Origin: Lasiosphaeris hirsuta
Taxonomy: Eukaryota > Ascomycota > Sordariomycetes > Sordariales > Lasiosphaeriaceae
NCBI GenBank assembly: GCA_030549175.1
Contig: JAUKUA010000001.1
Coordinates: forward strand, 310,001-374,000
Direction of reading: 5' to 3'
Length of the DNA stretch: 64,000 nucleotides
Shown: piece after piece, positions 21,827 to 33,063 of the stretch
How positions within the stretch are numbered: the first letter of the stretch is position 1
Layout: each line of letters begins with the position of its first letter
Translations under genes and position numbers: made by a program
Notes under the pieces: generated by a model
What the model was told of the DNA's origin: nothing
The model's database searches: none
The model's input: only the letters and a program-made list of their open reading frames with translations

Positions 21827-24800
21827 ATGACGCAACGTACGGACTGCGAGGGACTGCGAGGGCAAGTAAATCCAGTTCACTTCATGTGCGTAACTCAAGG
21901 AAAAGGGGAGTTTCCTCGGCTAACACGTCTTCCAGTCTCCCAGTTCTTTGGACCGTTCATGCACTTTTGTACAGGTGGGAGAGGCGCGTTGGATATCCCG
22001 GCGGCCATCATCGCCACAGTACTGAATTACCTTCGATTTGTCACAACGGGTGAGGACGACGAGGCACCATCACACCGGTATACCCAGCTCCCGCTGGGCA
22101 CAAAAGATACATGGGGTGGCTATAAAGCCGACGATTGGCATCGCGGCTTCCAGCACCTGTTCCAGTTCCTGACCCGCCTGAACCAGAAGAGCCGATTAGA
22201 CGGCAACACCGGCCCCAAGGAACCGAAAATGGGTCTAATTGCCTACGTGGTACGTGTAGGGGATGAGGACATTAGCTACTCTCCTCGACGGTTTCTGCCA
22301 GAGCCACATACATGAGCCGGCGAACCTTACACGTATCAAGGCCAACATCATCGACCAGTTCCCCCTTTTCTTCCAAGGGGGTAAATTTTGAGTCCTTCAT
22401 GTCAAATCAACGGCGCTTGGCCGAACAACTCACCGAATGAGTGAAAGGTGCCGATCCTTCGAAGTCGCGGGACGACTTACAAGCGGACGTCGAAGCTCAA
22501 ATAAAGCTGAGTTTCGGTATCAAGGGATTACTCACTCGAGGATATCCTCTTCATATCCAGCAGATACCGAACTTCTGCTTGGCTGTCTTGAAGCAATGGG
22601 ATGGTACAAACCCGACAAGGACTCGAACTATGAGAAATGGTTCGAGGCTAAAACCCGACAACATCGCCGCCGAGAGATCTGGCAAGTTCAACTACAAAAA
22701 GTTGAATAAGAAATACCCCTGAGCGAAATGGGATCCTGTCGGCACAAACGGGAAGCTCATGTTGCCACACCAACTGATCGGTAAGCGACCTTGAAGAGGG
22801 GAAACCTCAAATTAGTTTAGCCCACGGCTTATACCAATAGGGGTTTCCCCGGTTTTGTTAGACAATCCACAATAGATGCTTAGTTGTTACATTCGTTCGA
22901 GACTCGATGCTTGAAGTCGTGGCTTCTAGCAAATGAGGGAGGAACGGACAACACGTTTACCTATCTTTTCAAAATTCTCCTGGCGCACCGCACTACGGTG
23001 AACCGGATAGATAAGGGAAAGCCTGTCTTCTGTCGGCCAACCCTCATCATCATGCCCCCTGGGCTTGTTGCGGAGACAATTGACATGGCGATGCTGTTCT
23101 TCCGGGAATTGTCATGTTGGTGCTTTCAGGGCTCAAAGAAACAAATCACCAATGACAACCCCCAGAAGTTCCAGATCTTAAACTACAATGAGCTTAACGA
23201 CAAGATGGGCTGAAACGTACAAAGACGAGTACGACCCCGCAAAGTACCCCGATCTCTGGGCACTGGACAAGTACAGGGTCCGAGATAGTATGGGTCGATC
23301 GATAGCGGATGATGGTGATAGTGATGACGAGGATACGTCGGAGTTAGTTGACGATGAGTAATTTCGCCTCATACTCTAAAGACAGCAATGAGTGGCTACA
23401 TTTGCTAACTTATCAGCTTGGTAACTCGACCTGGTGGTTCCGACCGCCGTGGTGGAAAGAGGGTCTCTGACTCTCTCTCGTGAAATGCAAGCGTGTTGTA
23501 CTGTCGCCGACAACGCACGAGAAATTTTCATGAAGGTGTGTCATTTCCGGTGAGGCATCAGCAATGAGAATGAGGAATATGCACGGCATCAACTTCCGTG
23601 TATCTCTGCTGCTGAAACCTCTGCACCGCGGAATGGTGACTGCAGCGCCGGCACACAACAGCGTTGAGGACTGGAAAGCATACGCCCATGCCGTTTACAT
23701 CACTAGCGGCCTAGAGTATTTGCTGATACCTCCCTTGGGTAATGGTGATTCCATTGCCCAGTCTCGGGTGTAGGTCCACGATACATCCGTGCCGGGATAG
23801 GAAGAGGATGACGAAAACCACGTCATGATCGCCCCAGCCTTTATCTAGAACGTCACCACACTCTTACAGTTAATCGGACACCTTTACCGTATCGGGTAAG
23901 AGAATCCCGTTGAATGGTTCCTCGTGGAATACAAAAGCACCATCTCTTATTGGCAACAGGAGAGAATGTGTCGGAAGGTATGTCGATGCCCTAGCAGTTG
24001 GAGAAACCCCCGGTTGTTTCCAAGCCAGCACTGGTTAACCTCTCAACAGTTCGTCCACGATGCAGCTGCACAATTCCAAATTTCCAACGTCGGCAATCCA
24101 AAGTTGAGGCCACTATTCATCTACGAAACGCTACGTATCATGCTCTCGCATTCCTTTAACCGATTCGTATGGTACGTAGAGCTATCTGAATCAGTCGAGG
24201 ACTTTATAAGCGAGTGGGCCACCCTCATTGGCAAAGTATACACCGGCTTAGTGACACTAATAATCCAAACGCGCGCCCACTCGACTTGACCAGCGGAGGG
24301 GATACTAGGGAGAAATGGGAATTCTCTGAACGGGTAGTCGAGTGCATTAAGCCGGCGTTTATCGACGTTTTCTGCAAGAGAACAACCAATGCCGCAGGGG
24401 AGAAAGTATATATTCCCCTATTTAACTTCTACGAAGAGGACCCCGACATCACTTAGGAAAAAGTATACAAATTGTTCCCCTACATCGAGTAACACATGAT
24501 CGAGCTACTCACGAGATTCTACGTACTCCCGATCGGCGAACCGGAACGAGACCAAGCCTAGTATAGATGGAGAGCCGGAGCGAAGGCGAAAGAAATGGGC
24601 ACGACACTCAAGAAACGCAATGCACCCTCGAGAATAAGCAATCCGGGACCTGAAAATGAAAAGACGGCTAATGCAATCAAAACGAGGCGGTTTGTCTCGC
24701 GAGGCAAAACGATGGCTCAAAATGAGATAACAGTGACTCAAAAATGGGGCAACAGTGACTCAAAAATGGGGCAACAGTGGCTCAAGATGAGACTACAGCG

Positions 24801-24906
24801 ACGGGCAAGGTCGGCATCACGAGGTGGTAAAAAGTGGGCGATGTGGCGTATGTCGGCCCATGTAAATTATTTTGAAAAGAAATTACCAAATGGCGACGCA
24901 CTATGA
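21827..24906 (+). pseudogene. SNF2/DEAD-like helicase gene, heavily decayed
   Basis: About 3 kb of plus-strand sequence reads as one ancient protein broken by stops and frame changes. Recognisable parts in order: ALDIPAAIIATVLNYLRFVT and YKADDWHRGFQHLFQFLTR (N-terminal region), a Walker-A-like LANEGGTDNTFTYLF where relatives have GxGKT, then RPTLIIMPPGLVAETIDMA, the motif Ia area of SNF2 ATPases, FQILNYNELNDKM, and near 24330-24650 IKPAFIDVFC, VYIPLFNFYEEDPDIT, HMIELLTRFYVLPIGEPER. Replacement of GK by DN in the P-loop and stops at likely CAG/TGG codons show loss of function by transition mutations, consistent with RIP. I infer an SNF2-family or viral/transposon-linked helicase; the exact family is unsure. 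Confidence 0.55.
24729..24790. repeat. 22-bp tandem repeat, about 2.7 copies
   Basis: aacagtgactcaaaaatggg plus gc is repeated head to tail at 24729 and 24751, with a diverged third copy from 24773, at the end of the helicase relic. Confidence 0.8.
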
Positions 24907-25025
24907 ATATATCGGGAATACTGGGAGCAATTAGTTTTTTTTGTGTTTTTTTGCAATCCAATCCTGGTTTAGGTGGAGGGATAGTGGAAAGTGTCATCGG
25001 TGTAGTTGTAGAGCGCTACGGGCCC

Positions 25026-28000
25026 TTACAGAATGCAACAACATGAGCAACTGGACTTGGCCTTTTCGAGCCTCTGTGGGGCCACATCTGCTTGCGCCGG
25101 ACTCGATCCTGAACCCGTCTCTAAAGTCTCAAGTGAGCCAGCAGGTTCATCGGCCATCCCCGGTCCAGAATCCTTATGCAAAAACATGTGACCGATCTCT
25201 TCACGTATCCGGTCTTCGGGGAAAGAAAGTCGTGGCCATCTCCGGAAAAGCCACCACACTTCACTCCAACAGATCGCATAGCTTGACTCTGTGCTCTCCA
25301 GCTTCTCCTGGCCCTGTATGTCCAAAGTTGACGTGCCGACTCGATGGGATGATGACGAGCCGCCTTCTTGAAGGTGCCGTGACCAGCAGAGCGCGGCGTA
25401 TCGAACGAACTCGTGCGTTTTTACTCTCTCACGGACCTTATTCTCCCATTGGACCATGCCCTCCCATTTCGCTCGTTCGTTCATGTTATCGGAAAGCTCG
25501 AGTTTGGCCCCCGAATTGCGAAAGCAAGACATTGTCAAGTATTGGACGCACAAGTTCCCCAGTATTCCGTGTGACTCCTTTGCCGGAATGTAAAAGAAGC
25601 GGTGATTCGGTATCTTCCAGTCGGGCCTTTCTTCCGAGAACGTCCCTGGCGGTGTGGATAGGTATTCGGTCAAGCTGTCATGGATGGGTCCCACACTTCC
25701 ACCCTTCGTGAACCGGATCAGCTGTCCGCACTGAAGATATAAACTGATCTTGGCGGCAGTCGGCTCGACCATGGTGCGTTCGATGCTCTTCTCAGTTATT
25801 GTTTTGTCCTTGTCCCGAAGCTTGCTTAGTGCTACCGCGATGTTGAGCTCTTCCGCCTTGAGTGTCTCCTGGCGGAGGACTACCCAGCGAAGTATTCGTT
25901 TCACATCGCCCGATTTTGAGTTTAACCTCCCCAATATCGAGTCATAAAGCTCCGCGATCTCGCGTGGTAGAACTCTGAGTTCCTCCTCTAGGTCTCCCTG
26001 ACTCAATAGTCTGTGTTCGAGATCCGAAATGACGAGCGATGCCCAAAGGTAGACACCCCTGGATGCCTCGGTGATTTTCTCACACACTTGACTTTGGAAT
26101 TCTGTAGTGTAGGCGCGGAAACTAGCAAACCGGCTCAGCCCCGCGGAAACAGTAGCCCCAATGTCGGCTGCGACATCTTGCTCCGTTATATCGTACGTGC
26201 GGAATCCGTCCACTCTGTCCAACCTTGCGTCCGGGCGTGTCACGATGAGCAGCTGCAAGTTATCTTGATGAGCTTTCCCAGCCATACTCTGGCACCCTTT
26301 GAAGCAGTTGAGGAATTCCCGCCCGTCTTTGCTGCTGATTTCGTTAAACCCATCGATGATGATACTCAGCCGGCCCGACTTGGCGGCCTCGGACATGATG
26401 GTTTGCCAGACGGCACTAAGAGACCTGATGTCCCAGATGTCGCGAGTCTGATCGGGCTTGTGCAAACTGTTGTAAATGTCTTGGAGATTTGAGTTTTTGA
26501 TGAGATCGGGGCGAGATTTGGAAATCTGGTGGATTGTCGACCTTAAAATCGAGCAGCAGTCTCTGCGCTCCGGGAGTGCTCGTGAAAGGAAGCATTGTAA
26601 ATAGGTGATGTTTGAGGCACGATTCAACATCACCTGGCTTACAATGTATGCTGCCATGTGCGTCTTCCCGCACGCGGGGTCTCCGCTGATGCAGAGCTTG
26701 TTGATTCTGCCTTCTTGCCAACCCTGAAATTTTGCTTGGTGTTCGATCCAGCGACACGTTCCATCTGTGAGGTCGAATCCCCGATAGTACTCGTGAAACA
26801 TGTCGGTACAAAGAGAACTGAGGAGAGTTCGCTGGCGTTCACTAAGATCTAGTCATTTGTACGCAGTTAGTTTGCCTGCCTGGTGAGGCGCCTCAGGTCA
26901 GGTACCAAGATGGATACGAGTCCAGAGTGTTGATTAACCTACACGCAGTGTGATGAAGCTTCTGATTCCTTGACCCCCTACTCGCTAGTAGTCGTTTCAT
27001 TGCCTTTCCCACGTACTCAAACCTCAAGTCTTTTTCGTCTTTGCGGAACTTGCAAAGCCCAAAATGGTCACCAGTCAAGGGGCTGTGTTCCTCGTCAGGG
27101 TGGTGGAGACGCGCCGCATCTTCCGTCACAATCTATGCCAACGGACATATTAGTATGTTTGTGTTGCGTATTTGATGCTATTGATCAGCATAGAGGCATA
27201 CCAAATCCCGGGTTCCTAACGCGGGGATAGTGTCCGTTTCAGAAAAGCTGACAACCCCAAAATCTTGTCCTAGGAGTGGTTCAAAGTCTTCGGTTACTTC
27301 GGAAAGAACGCCGCAGTTGGCCTGAATTTGGCCCAGCATGTTGGCTGTTGGCAGGTGGCTATCATCCCCACTGCAAACTGTGACCAAATTGGCCACATAT
27401 TTCACCCAGTCTTGGTGGCTGAGGCCGTAATGAGGAGTGGCAAAGAACATCTAGGGAGAACCTTAGTTACCCTGGCAACTTGATTGAACTTGGCGCATTG
27501 AGGGGGGGGGAGGGGGAGGGGTAGACTCACAACCCCACACGTAGCCGCAGCAACAGGCGCATCTTTGTGGAAGGCTGTTCGAAGGGTCTAAGAACCTTGG
27601 GTAAGACAGCCACCAGGGGATGTAGGTTTGTACGGGGGAGTAGCAAGAGGGCATATACCTGCTTCACGATGACACCACCGAGGCTGTGACCGACAAAGAT
27701 AGCCGCCGGCGGCGGCCTGTTGACATCGACATCACGAGAGTCGTGTATTGACTGCAAGAGCATCTTTGCATGGTCGCGGATCTTGCTCGTACTACCCTTG
27801 TATGTTCCATCGTAGCTGTACGATAAAATTCGGATTCGAGAACCTGGCAAGTACTCGGGCAGAAGATCGCACGGCCAAACGGTGCTTTCCGTATCGCTGT
27901 CGGCTGCTTTCCATGTCTCAACGAAGTGGCCGTCGAGCCCATGCACCAAAATGATGCTGTGGTATGATGGTTAGCCGTGCTTTCTCGGGCAATGGGGAGG

Positions 28001-28136
28001 CAGCAGATGCGGTGCATTACTCCAGAGTCACGCAGTCTGGCGCGTCTGCGTCGGGGAAAAGCCGATGGAGCTTGCCAACATGATCGCGACGGGGGAGTTC
28101 GGTGAGCCTCTCACGCCTCGTGAGTGGGCTTGGCAT
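25026..28136 (-). CDS. NLR-like protein: SesB-type esterase + NACHT, C-terminal CaaX box
   Basis: Six exons on the minus strand: 28136-28021, 27956-27659, 27587-27531, 27450-27202, 27132-26906, 26841-25026; all phases match and it gives 920 residues. Residues 39-315 are an alpha/beta hydrolase of the SesB type: IILVHGLDG (oxyanion region), nucleophile elbow GHSLGGVIVKQ (Ser about 130), MFFATPHYG, and the terminal GDHFGLCKF with the likely catalytic His. From about 317 a NACHT ATPase follows: Walker A GDPACGKT at about 369-376, Walker B-like SIIIDGFNEI, LLIVTRPDA sensor. After it come the winged-helix-like parts (LPREIAELYDSIL, LRWVVL) and IHDSLTEYLST, but no ANK, WD or TPR repeats. The protein ends SSCSCCCIL, a CaaX motif (CCIL) with extra cysteines. 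Such proteins act in non-self recognition and regulated cell death. An upstream in-frame ATG (28256) would add 40 residues. Confidence 0.85.
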
Positions 28137-28676
28137 GATGGCTGGAGCAAGCTTGTATCTGACCTGTCTTTTTTCCTCAAAGATGGAGCGAAAGAAGGAC
28201 GGATTGCCGTATGTACCTTGGGGAGAAATATCGGATATCAGTGGCCCGGCCTTCATGAGCCTGTCCTGTTTGCGTCACCATTCACCTGCCCTGGACTGCA
28301 TCGCATTGCGCTAAGATAACATGGAAAGAACACCCCCAGGTAATCCACATCATAGGGAGCACCCCACTGGATGGAGTGTGAGGGGTTCCCGCACGCCGCG
28401 CAATACCAGCCTATAGATAGTGAAGCTGTACGGCCATTCGCTTGTCACATAAGATGGCTTGCAGGTGGCAGGCCTAGCACAGGGAGTTCTTGATGCACCG
28501 ACCCTGTTCTAGACCCGCATTTACTGGCACCCTTGGATGCTGCGCTCCAAGAATTCCACATGACAACACGGGCGCACTTTGGATTCCTACAAGTTGTACC
28601 GTTCGCTCTATCTACGTCTTTCACCCCCCACCCCGAAAAATTTAGTCTTTTGCTGACTACCAAGTCAGCAAGCAAA
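28137..28676. promoter_or_regulatory. Shared divergent promoter of the NLR-like gene and coiled-coil gene A
   Basis: The start codons of the NLR-like gene (28136, minus) and coiled-coil gene A (28677, plus) are 540 bp apart, head to head. No clear TATA box is seen; a pyrimidine-rich cttttcaccccccaccccg-like run lies just before gene A (28618-28640). Co-regulation is inferred from layout only. Confidence 0.5.
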
Positions 28677-29366
28677 ATGCCACGAAAGCAAAACTCACCA
28701 ACTGGAGACGTCAATCTAGTGCTGGACGAACATCAAGCCGAAAGCTTTTCGCGCCCGAAACCACAGCCACACAATCTACGAGGGATTGAGACTTACCCAT
28801 CTCCAGGCTCCCTGGCGCCCCCGATTCAGCATGGATCCAGACTAGACGCCGACCCGCCAGAAGGCAGGTCTTCTCGCCCATACGCTTCAAGAAGTCCCTC
28901 TAGGTCTCCACAGCGTGAGGCCGTCGGCGACGCGATAGTCGAGCTAAAAACGAACGAAGATCACATCAACAAGATGGAAAAAAAGAAGAATCAGATGCAA
29001 GAGAAGCACCGGAAGATGGCGGCGGAGGTGAAGCAAACAAAATTGTCGATGGCAAAATTGGGGAAAGAAAATAATGATTTGAAGACGGCCGTGGATGATT
29101 TAGAGAGGAACAACAGCAGTCTGAAGGCGGCGGTCAAGAAAGCGAAACGACGAGCTTGGGAGTTGGAGTATGATGTGAGGGACCTAGAGCAGGAAGTCAA
29201 AACACTACGGGATTGGCTGCGAAACAGCGTTGCGCTTGTTGGTGGTATTGACAAGAATCCCGGCTATACGGCAAGGTCTGCGCTGGAGATATCTCAAGAG
29301 GAGGAGATTGGGAGGCTGAAGGGGCGAATTAGAGATCTTGAGTACAGCAGAGAAGGCACCCAGTAG
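28677..29366 (+). CDS. Coiled-coil protein A beside the NLR-like gene
   Basis: A 229-residue intronless frame from ATG 28677 (Kozak-like caaaATGcc). The first ~80 residues are proline/serine/arginine-rich and probably disordered (SSRPYASRSPSRSPQRE). From about 85 to 190 there is a long charged heptad-type helix (KMEKKKNQMQEKHRKMAAEV, LEYDVRDLEQEVKTLRDWL), then a glycine turn and a short second helix. The helix, the tryptophan after it and the general plan are shared with gene B 1.1 kb downstream, so they look like tandem paralogues. No signal peptide or membrane span. No enzyme motif. Function unknown; position next to an NLR suggests a partner or scaffold, which is inference only. Confidence 0.7.
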   Translation: MPRKQNSPTGDVNLVLDEHQAESFSRPKPQPHNLRGIETYPSPGSLAPPIQHGSRLDADPPEGRSSRPYASRSPSRSPQREAVGDAIVELKTNEDHINKMEKKKNQMQEKHRKMAAEVKQTKLSMAKLGKENNDLKTAVDDLERNNSSLKAAVKKAKRRAWELEYDVRDLEQEVKTLRDWLRNSVALVGGIDKNPGYTARSALEISQEEEIGRLKGRIRDLEYSREGTQ

Positions 29367-30442
29367 ATCAAAGGTTGATTTCGGCATGGATTGTGTAATC
29401 AACAGCCCGGGAGATCGGATATTCGAATATTCACAATCCACCCTCTGAATACCTAGCACGTGGCCATGGGACGCAGCTTGCAGGGATTGTTGGTGTCTGT
29501 CCGTTGCATACGACCCAACCTGCCAGACGGCAGAAAGCCCCATGGTTTCCGCCAATTCTATAGGCTAGGAGTTACGGGATGTTGACATGTCACAGTACAT
29601 GTCCACACTTTCACCCCGTTCTAGGTACCAAATTAGAGGGAGGTAGGTAGGTAGGCCACTCAGCTGCAAGGACAGGTGCAGCACCTTCGCCCCATCAGAC
29701 ACTTGGGCATACCGTAACAAGGCTCCCGGGGTTCCATGAGGCTCTGGAGGCTCGATTCGCGCTAGAGATCAATGGTGGGAGGCGGTGAACCGCAGCCCTC
29801 ACAGAGAAGTAAATCTGTTGCAAGTGTGGAAGAAATGGGGTTGAGATTTGTGCCGGCCTGATAAACGATGCATCTGATTGGCACTTGCTCCAGTTTGGGC
29901 ACCTCTGCATGCATCCCATAACAAGGGGACGCTCTGATAGGAAAATGCGCTGTACAACGTAGGCATTCACCGAGAGCCCCTGTCGGCCAGCGCCAGACGA
30001 TGGCGGGTCAGCGCTCGTCTTCTAGAAACATCGAGCCTGGTTTATCGAGGAATACTGTCAGGCCGGGGCGGCTCTGGCGGTATGGGTCTAATTTGCATCA
30101 CCGTCAACCGCCGACAAAAATGTGTTTGGGTACGAGACAGACTTGACTGAAATGTGTATAAAGCACCAGAAAGAGAGCATAATAAACCCCGGTGTCGCAC
30201 CATCGCCCCAGACACTGCAGTTTCCTCCTCCACCCCCCGCCTTCAACTTCTTGACATCAATTTCGCTCTGACGGTACATAAACGACCCATCAGATATCAG
30301 CAATCTTCCCCTTTTGACCACCGATTCCTACCCCAACCACCCGCCGCCATCTCGCCGCAAATCGCTTTTTTGTGTTCTGCAATTACGTACTGAGCTTCTC
30401 CACCATCACGCAATTGCAATCGACACGCTGCAGCCAACCAAA
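29367..30442. promoter_or_regulatory. Spacer and 5' region of coiled-coil gene B
   Basis: No gene seen in the first 700 bp; a (GTAG)4-like run occurs at about 29640-29656. A TATA-like tataaag at 30157-30163, 280 bp before the ATG and followed by a pyrimidine- and cytosine-rich leader (30220-30360), is a reasonable core promoter with a long 5' leader for gene B. Confidence 0.45.
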
Positions 30443-30686
30443 ATGGGCATTCTTTCTGATCCCCCAAGCCTGTTTGGGTCCAATCCCAGAGCGACAGCGA
30501 CGCCCTCTCAGGGCCGCAAAGGCCAGCGAGATGTTCTTCCCAAGCAGGAAGCTTCTTTGGGAAATACGGGCACTAAATCGGCGCAGCCGCTCGCGAGCGG
30601 GAGCCCTGTGCAGAGCACTACCAACCTGAACACTCCCACCGGTAACAGCAGCACGCCCGCACCCAGCCCCACCACCACCCTCGGCA

Positions 30687-30717
<31 letters not shown>

Positions 30718-31408
30718 CAATGGCAGGCACGGGCCGCCACCACCACCTAGAGCCCCTTCTGGCAGCACGGGAAATCTCTCATCCCAGCCGCTCAGAGCTC
30801 CTTCCAGCATGGGAAACGTCGCACCGTCGGCGGCCAAAGCTCTCTCTATCACGGGAAACCCAGCAGTTCTGGCGCCCGGAAACAGGGGCAGTCCTCCGCA
30901 ACCGCCGTCCGGAGATCGCCGTGAAAAGATCGCGATGAATGTCAAAGAACTGCAGCAGGGGGTGGACAACCAGGGCCACCTCTACGATAACATCCAGCAG
31001 AAGCGAGACAAGGCGAAGGAGGAGCAGAAGAAGATCAAGAGCGACCTGCAGAAGATGAGGAAAGAGGCTGAGAAGCTGGCAGCCGAGAATAAGGCAATCA
31101 GCGCCCAAGTTGCCAAGCTCGACGATGAGAAGAGGGCCCTGGATGCCCAGGTCAAGAAGCTTGGCGACGAGAAGAAGGGTCTCGAGCAGAACGTGACCAA
31201 GCTTTCAGGCCAAGTGGCCGATCTTCAGGCCTCGGACAAAGCCAAAGACACCGAGATCACCAATCTGAAGTTCAAGCTTGAGGAGTCGGCCGAAAGATAC
31301 AGCGAGCTGTACGAATGGATTGGAGACCCCGCAAGTGCACTTGTCGAAATTTCGAGGAAGTTGAAGGAGAGCAACAAGAAGCTGGAGTCGTGGGCGGCTG
31401 AGGACTGG

Positions 31409-31451
<43 letters not shown>

Positions 31452-31456
31452 AGTAG
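30443..31456 (+). CDS. Coiled-coil protein B with low-complexity head and poly-Asp tail
   Basis: A 337-residue intronless frame; start 30443 was chosen because the conserved MGILSDPPSLFG start is preceded by a leader-like sequence. The N-terminal ~150 residues are Ser/Thr/Pro/Gly/Asn-rich with a Ser-Asn run coded by (AGC)n/(AAC)n and a PPPPPP run. About 155-300 forms a long coiled coil with regular repeats (KKIKSDLQKMRKEAEKLAAE, KLDDEKRALDAQVKKLGDEK). A short conserved piece ELYEWIGDPASALVEI parallels the LRDWLRNSVALVGGI piece of gene A. The end is a run of 15 or so aspartates coded by alternating GAC/GAT, then Glu-stop. It is likely a cytosolic scaffold; the three simple-sequence tracts should vary in length between strains. 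Confidence 0.8.
30685..30721. repeat. (AGC)n-(AAC)n trinucleotide run inside gene B
   Basis: About eight AGC units followed by AAC/AAT units, coding a Ser-Asn tract within coiled-coil protein B. Confidence 0.85.
31409..31454. repeat. GAC/GAT trinucleotide run coding poly-Asp
   Basis: An uninterrupted series of GAC and GAT codons that makes the acidic C-terminus of coiled-coil protein B; a minisatellite-like gacgatgacgat pattern with 6-bp period. Confidence 0.9.
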
Positions 31457-32246
31457 CTCTCGCTGGAGCCTAGGGTACATATCTAGCGAGATCATGGGTG
31501 CCGTGCAAGGTGACGAGCGCTTGTCGGTTCGGGGGAGCAAAGGGGGTGCCTTCATGTCTTTCGTGTTTCAATGCATTTGTGCTAGTGTTGGGTTTCCCGA
31601 TTCTTACCTGAGCCATCTCGAATTTTTGTATTAGCTACCTTGTGTACCTTATTTACTTGTTTCAATTGCCTTCACTCAAATTGCAACCCTGAGCTCACAA
31701 AATTTCCTTTTTCGTTCGTAGTCCTGAGCCGGGGTGAGCTGTGGCTGGTTTGTCCTGAGCCTCCCCTGATTCGTCTTCTGGGCTAGGCAATAGGGTGATC
31801 CCCTACGCGGCTGCTGCTGCACAGCCTCAGAGGCCCGTTTCAGCCCCCCCCCCCACCCCCGGCAAAGTTTCCTTTCGATGAAAAGATAACGCGCCATCTG
31901 TAGGAATGGCTGGTTCCCAGGCAACAATTCCAATTACGATGTACGCGTGTGCTAGGTGTACGTGTGATTCATCTCATGTGTGCCAGAAAGCCCTATGGAC
32001 AAAGCAGAGTAACCCGCGCCTCATTAAGAATTTAAAACAAACCACAAGTATCCAATCACGCCCATTTCAGGCTTATAGCGTCAACATGTTGTTTTACAAA
32101 AGGACGTAGTATAGGACATAACCGAGTTATTGATGGAGTTACTGACGACAGCGGCAACGTCACCCGTCTATGCTTCTATCTAGTTAACAGGTATATTAAC
32201 ACCATTTGAACTCTTCTTACGAAAATAACACTCAATACAGCTCAAC
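31457..32246. other. Intergenic region, 3' flank of gene B
   Basis: No gene. A C-run (31846-31859) and AT-rich stretches only. Confidence 0.35.
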
Positions 32247-32472
32247 ATGGGCGAGGGCAAGTCATCCATCATCGTGCCCATCGTGGCGGCCACGGCTCGC
32301 CGACGGCTCTAGGCTGGTCCACATGCTGATTAGCAAGGTGCAATCCCGGCAAATGATGCATATCTTCTCGCTCCAGCTCCTCGGCCTCAAGGCCGTCATC
32401 ACTACCCCAAGGATCAAGAGCCTATCGGCCAGGATCGTCGCACCAAAACAGAAGAAAGTGAGGGGGCGAGCA
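32247..32472 (+). pseudogene. Fragment of a DUF3638-type giant fungal protein
   Basis: MGEGKSSIIVPIVAA from ATG 32247 followed, after a one-frame slip, by LADGSRLVHMLISKVQSRQMM matches the P-loop-containing centre of the very large DUF3638/DUF3645 proteins (over 3000 residues; GEGKSSVI...VPI...ALADGSRLVRV). Only about 70 codons remain and they are frameshifted at about 32305, so this is a relic. Confidence 0.6.
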
Positions 32473-32586
32473 TGAATTATAGGAGGAATGTTGAGAAGGC
32501 TGCCGTTGAAACCAATATAGGCAGTCGTCGCCTTTCGGTCACTGAATCCCCCGAGGTTGTTGTTTTGAGGAGATTAGAGAAATTGG

Positions 32587-33063
32587 ATGCATGTAGGAAG
32601 CCTCGCGCAGGTCTCCCGATCAGCGCCAGCCAAGCAAACCCCAACACTTGTGCCCGCTTGCTTTTCGAGCCTCACATCCTCCGCAAGGCTCGCAGATGAT
32701 GTCTCGAGCGGCGCTTCATTAGCTTCATCGAATGAAGAGGGGACGAATGCTTTTGCCGTGATCCATGACCTGAAGTCAGGCACTTCCACTTCCTTTCTTT
32801 CGGCTTCTTTAGCCAAATTCAGCGCCTACAAACCACATGCGGCCTCTCCTGGTAACGCTACTCTTTACGCGTGGCTACGCTCCTCCCAAAATGGCTGGGT
32901 GTCATCGGAGACAAAGTACAAGGTGGATCCCGAGCTCTACCAACGGCACCTGCAGAACAAGCCTTTTGCTGCAGGGGGACGAGACTGCACGTCGCTTTAC
33001 GTCGCCGGGGAAAGACGGAGACAGCTGCCGCGGCCTCGGGAATACCGTCGGTGGGACACGTGA
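32587..33063 (+). pseudogene. Gene fragment, unknown accessory protein
   Basis: A 158-codon open frame with ATLYAWLRSSQNGWVSSETK and KVDPELYQRHLQNKPF. The 'xxPELYQRHL' phrase recalls a motif found in many fungal proteins with a C-terminal CorA-like membrane domain, but nothing of that domain follows. I treat it as a fragment and am unsure that it is expressed. Confidence 0.3.

Noticed and set aside
24941..25711. 256-codon plus-strand frame over the NACHT gene
   Set aside because: Antisense shadow; the minus-strand reading has NACHT motifs and matching splice phases.
30443..30480. Possible N-myristoylation of coiled-coil protein B (MGILSD)
   Set aside because: Asp stands where Ser/Thr is expected after the glycine, so the motif is poor.
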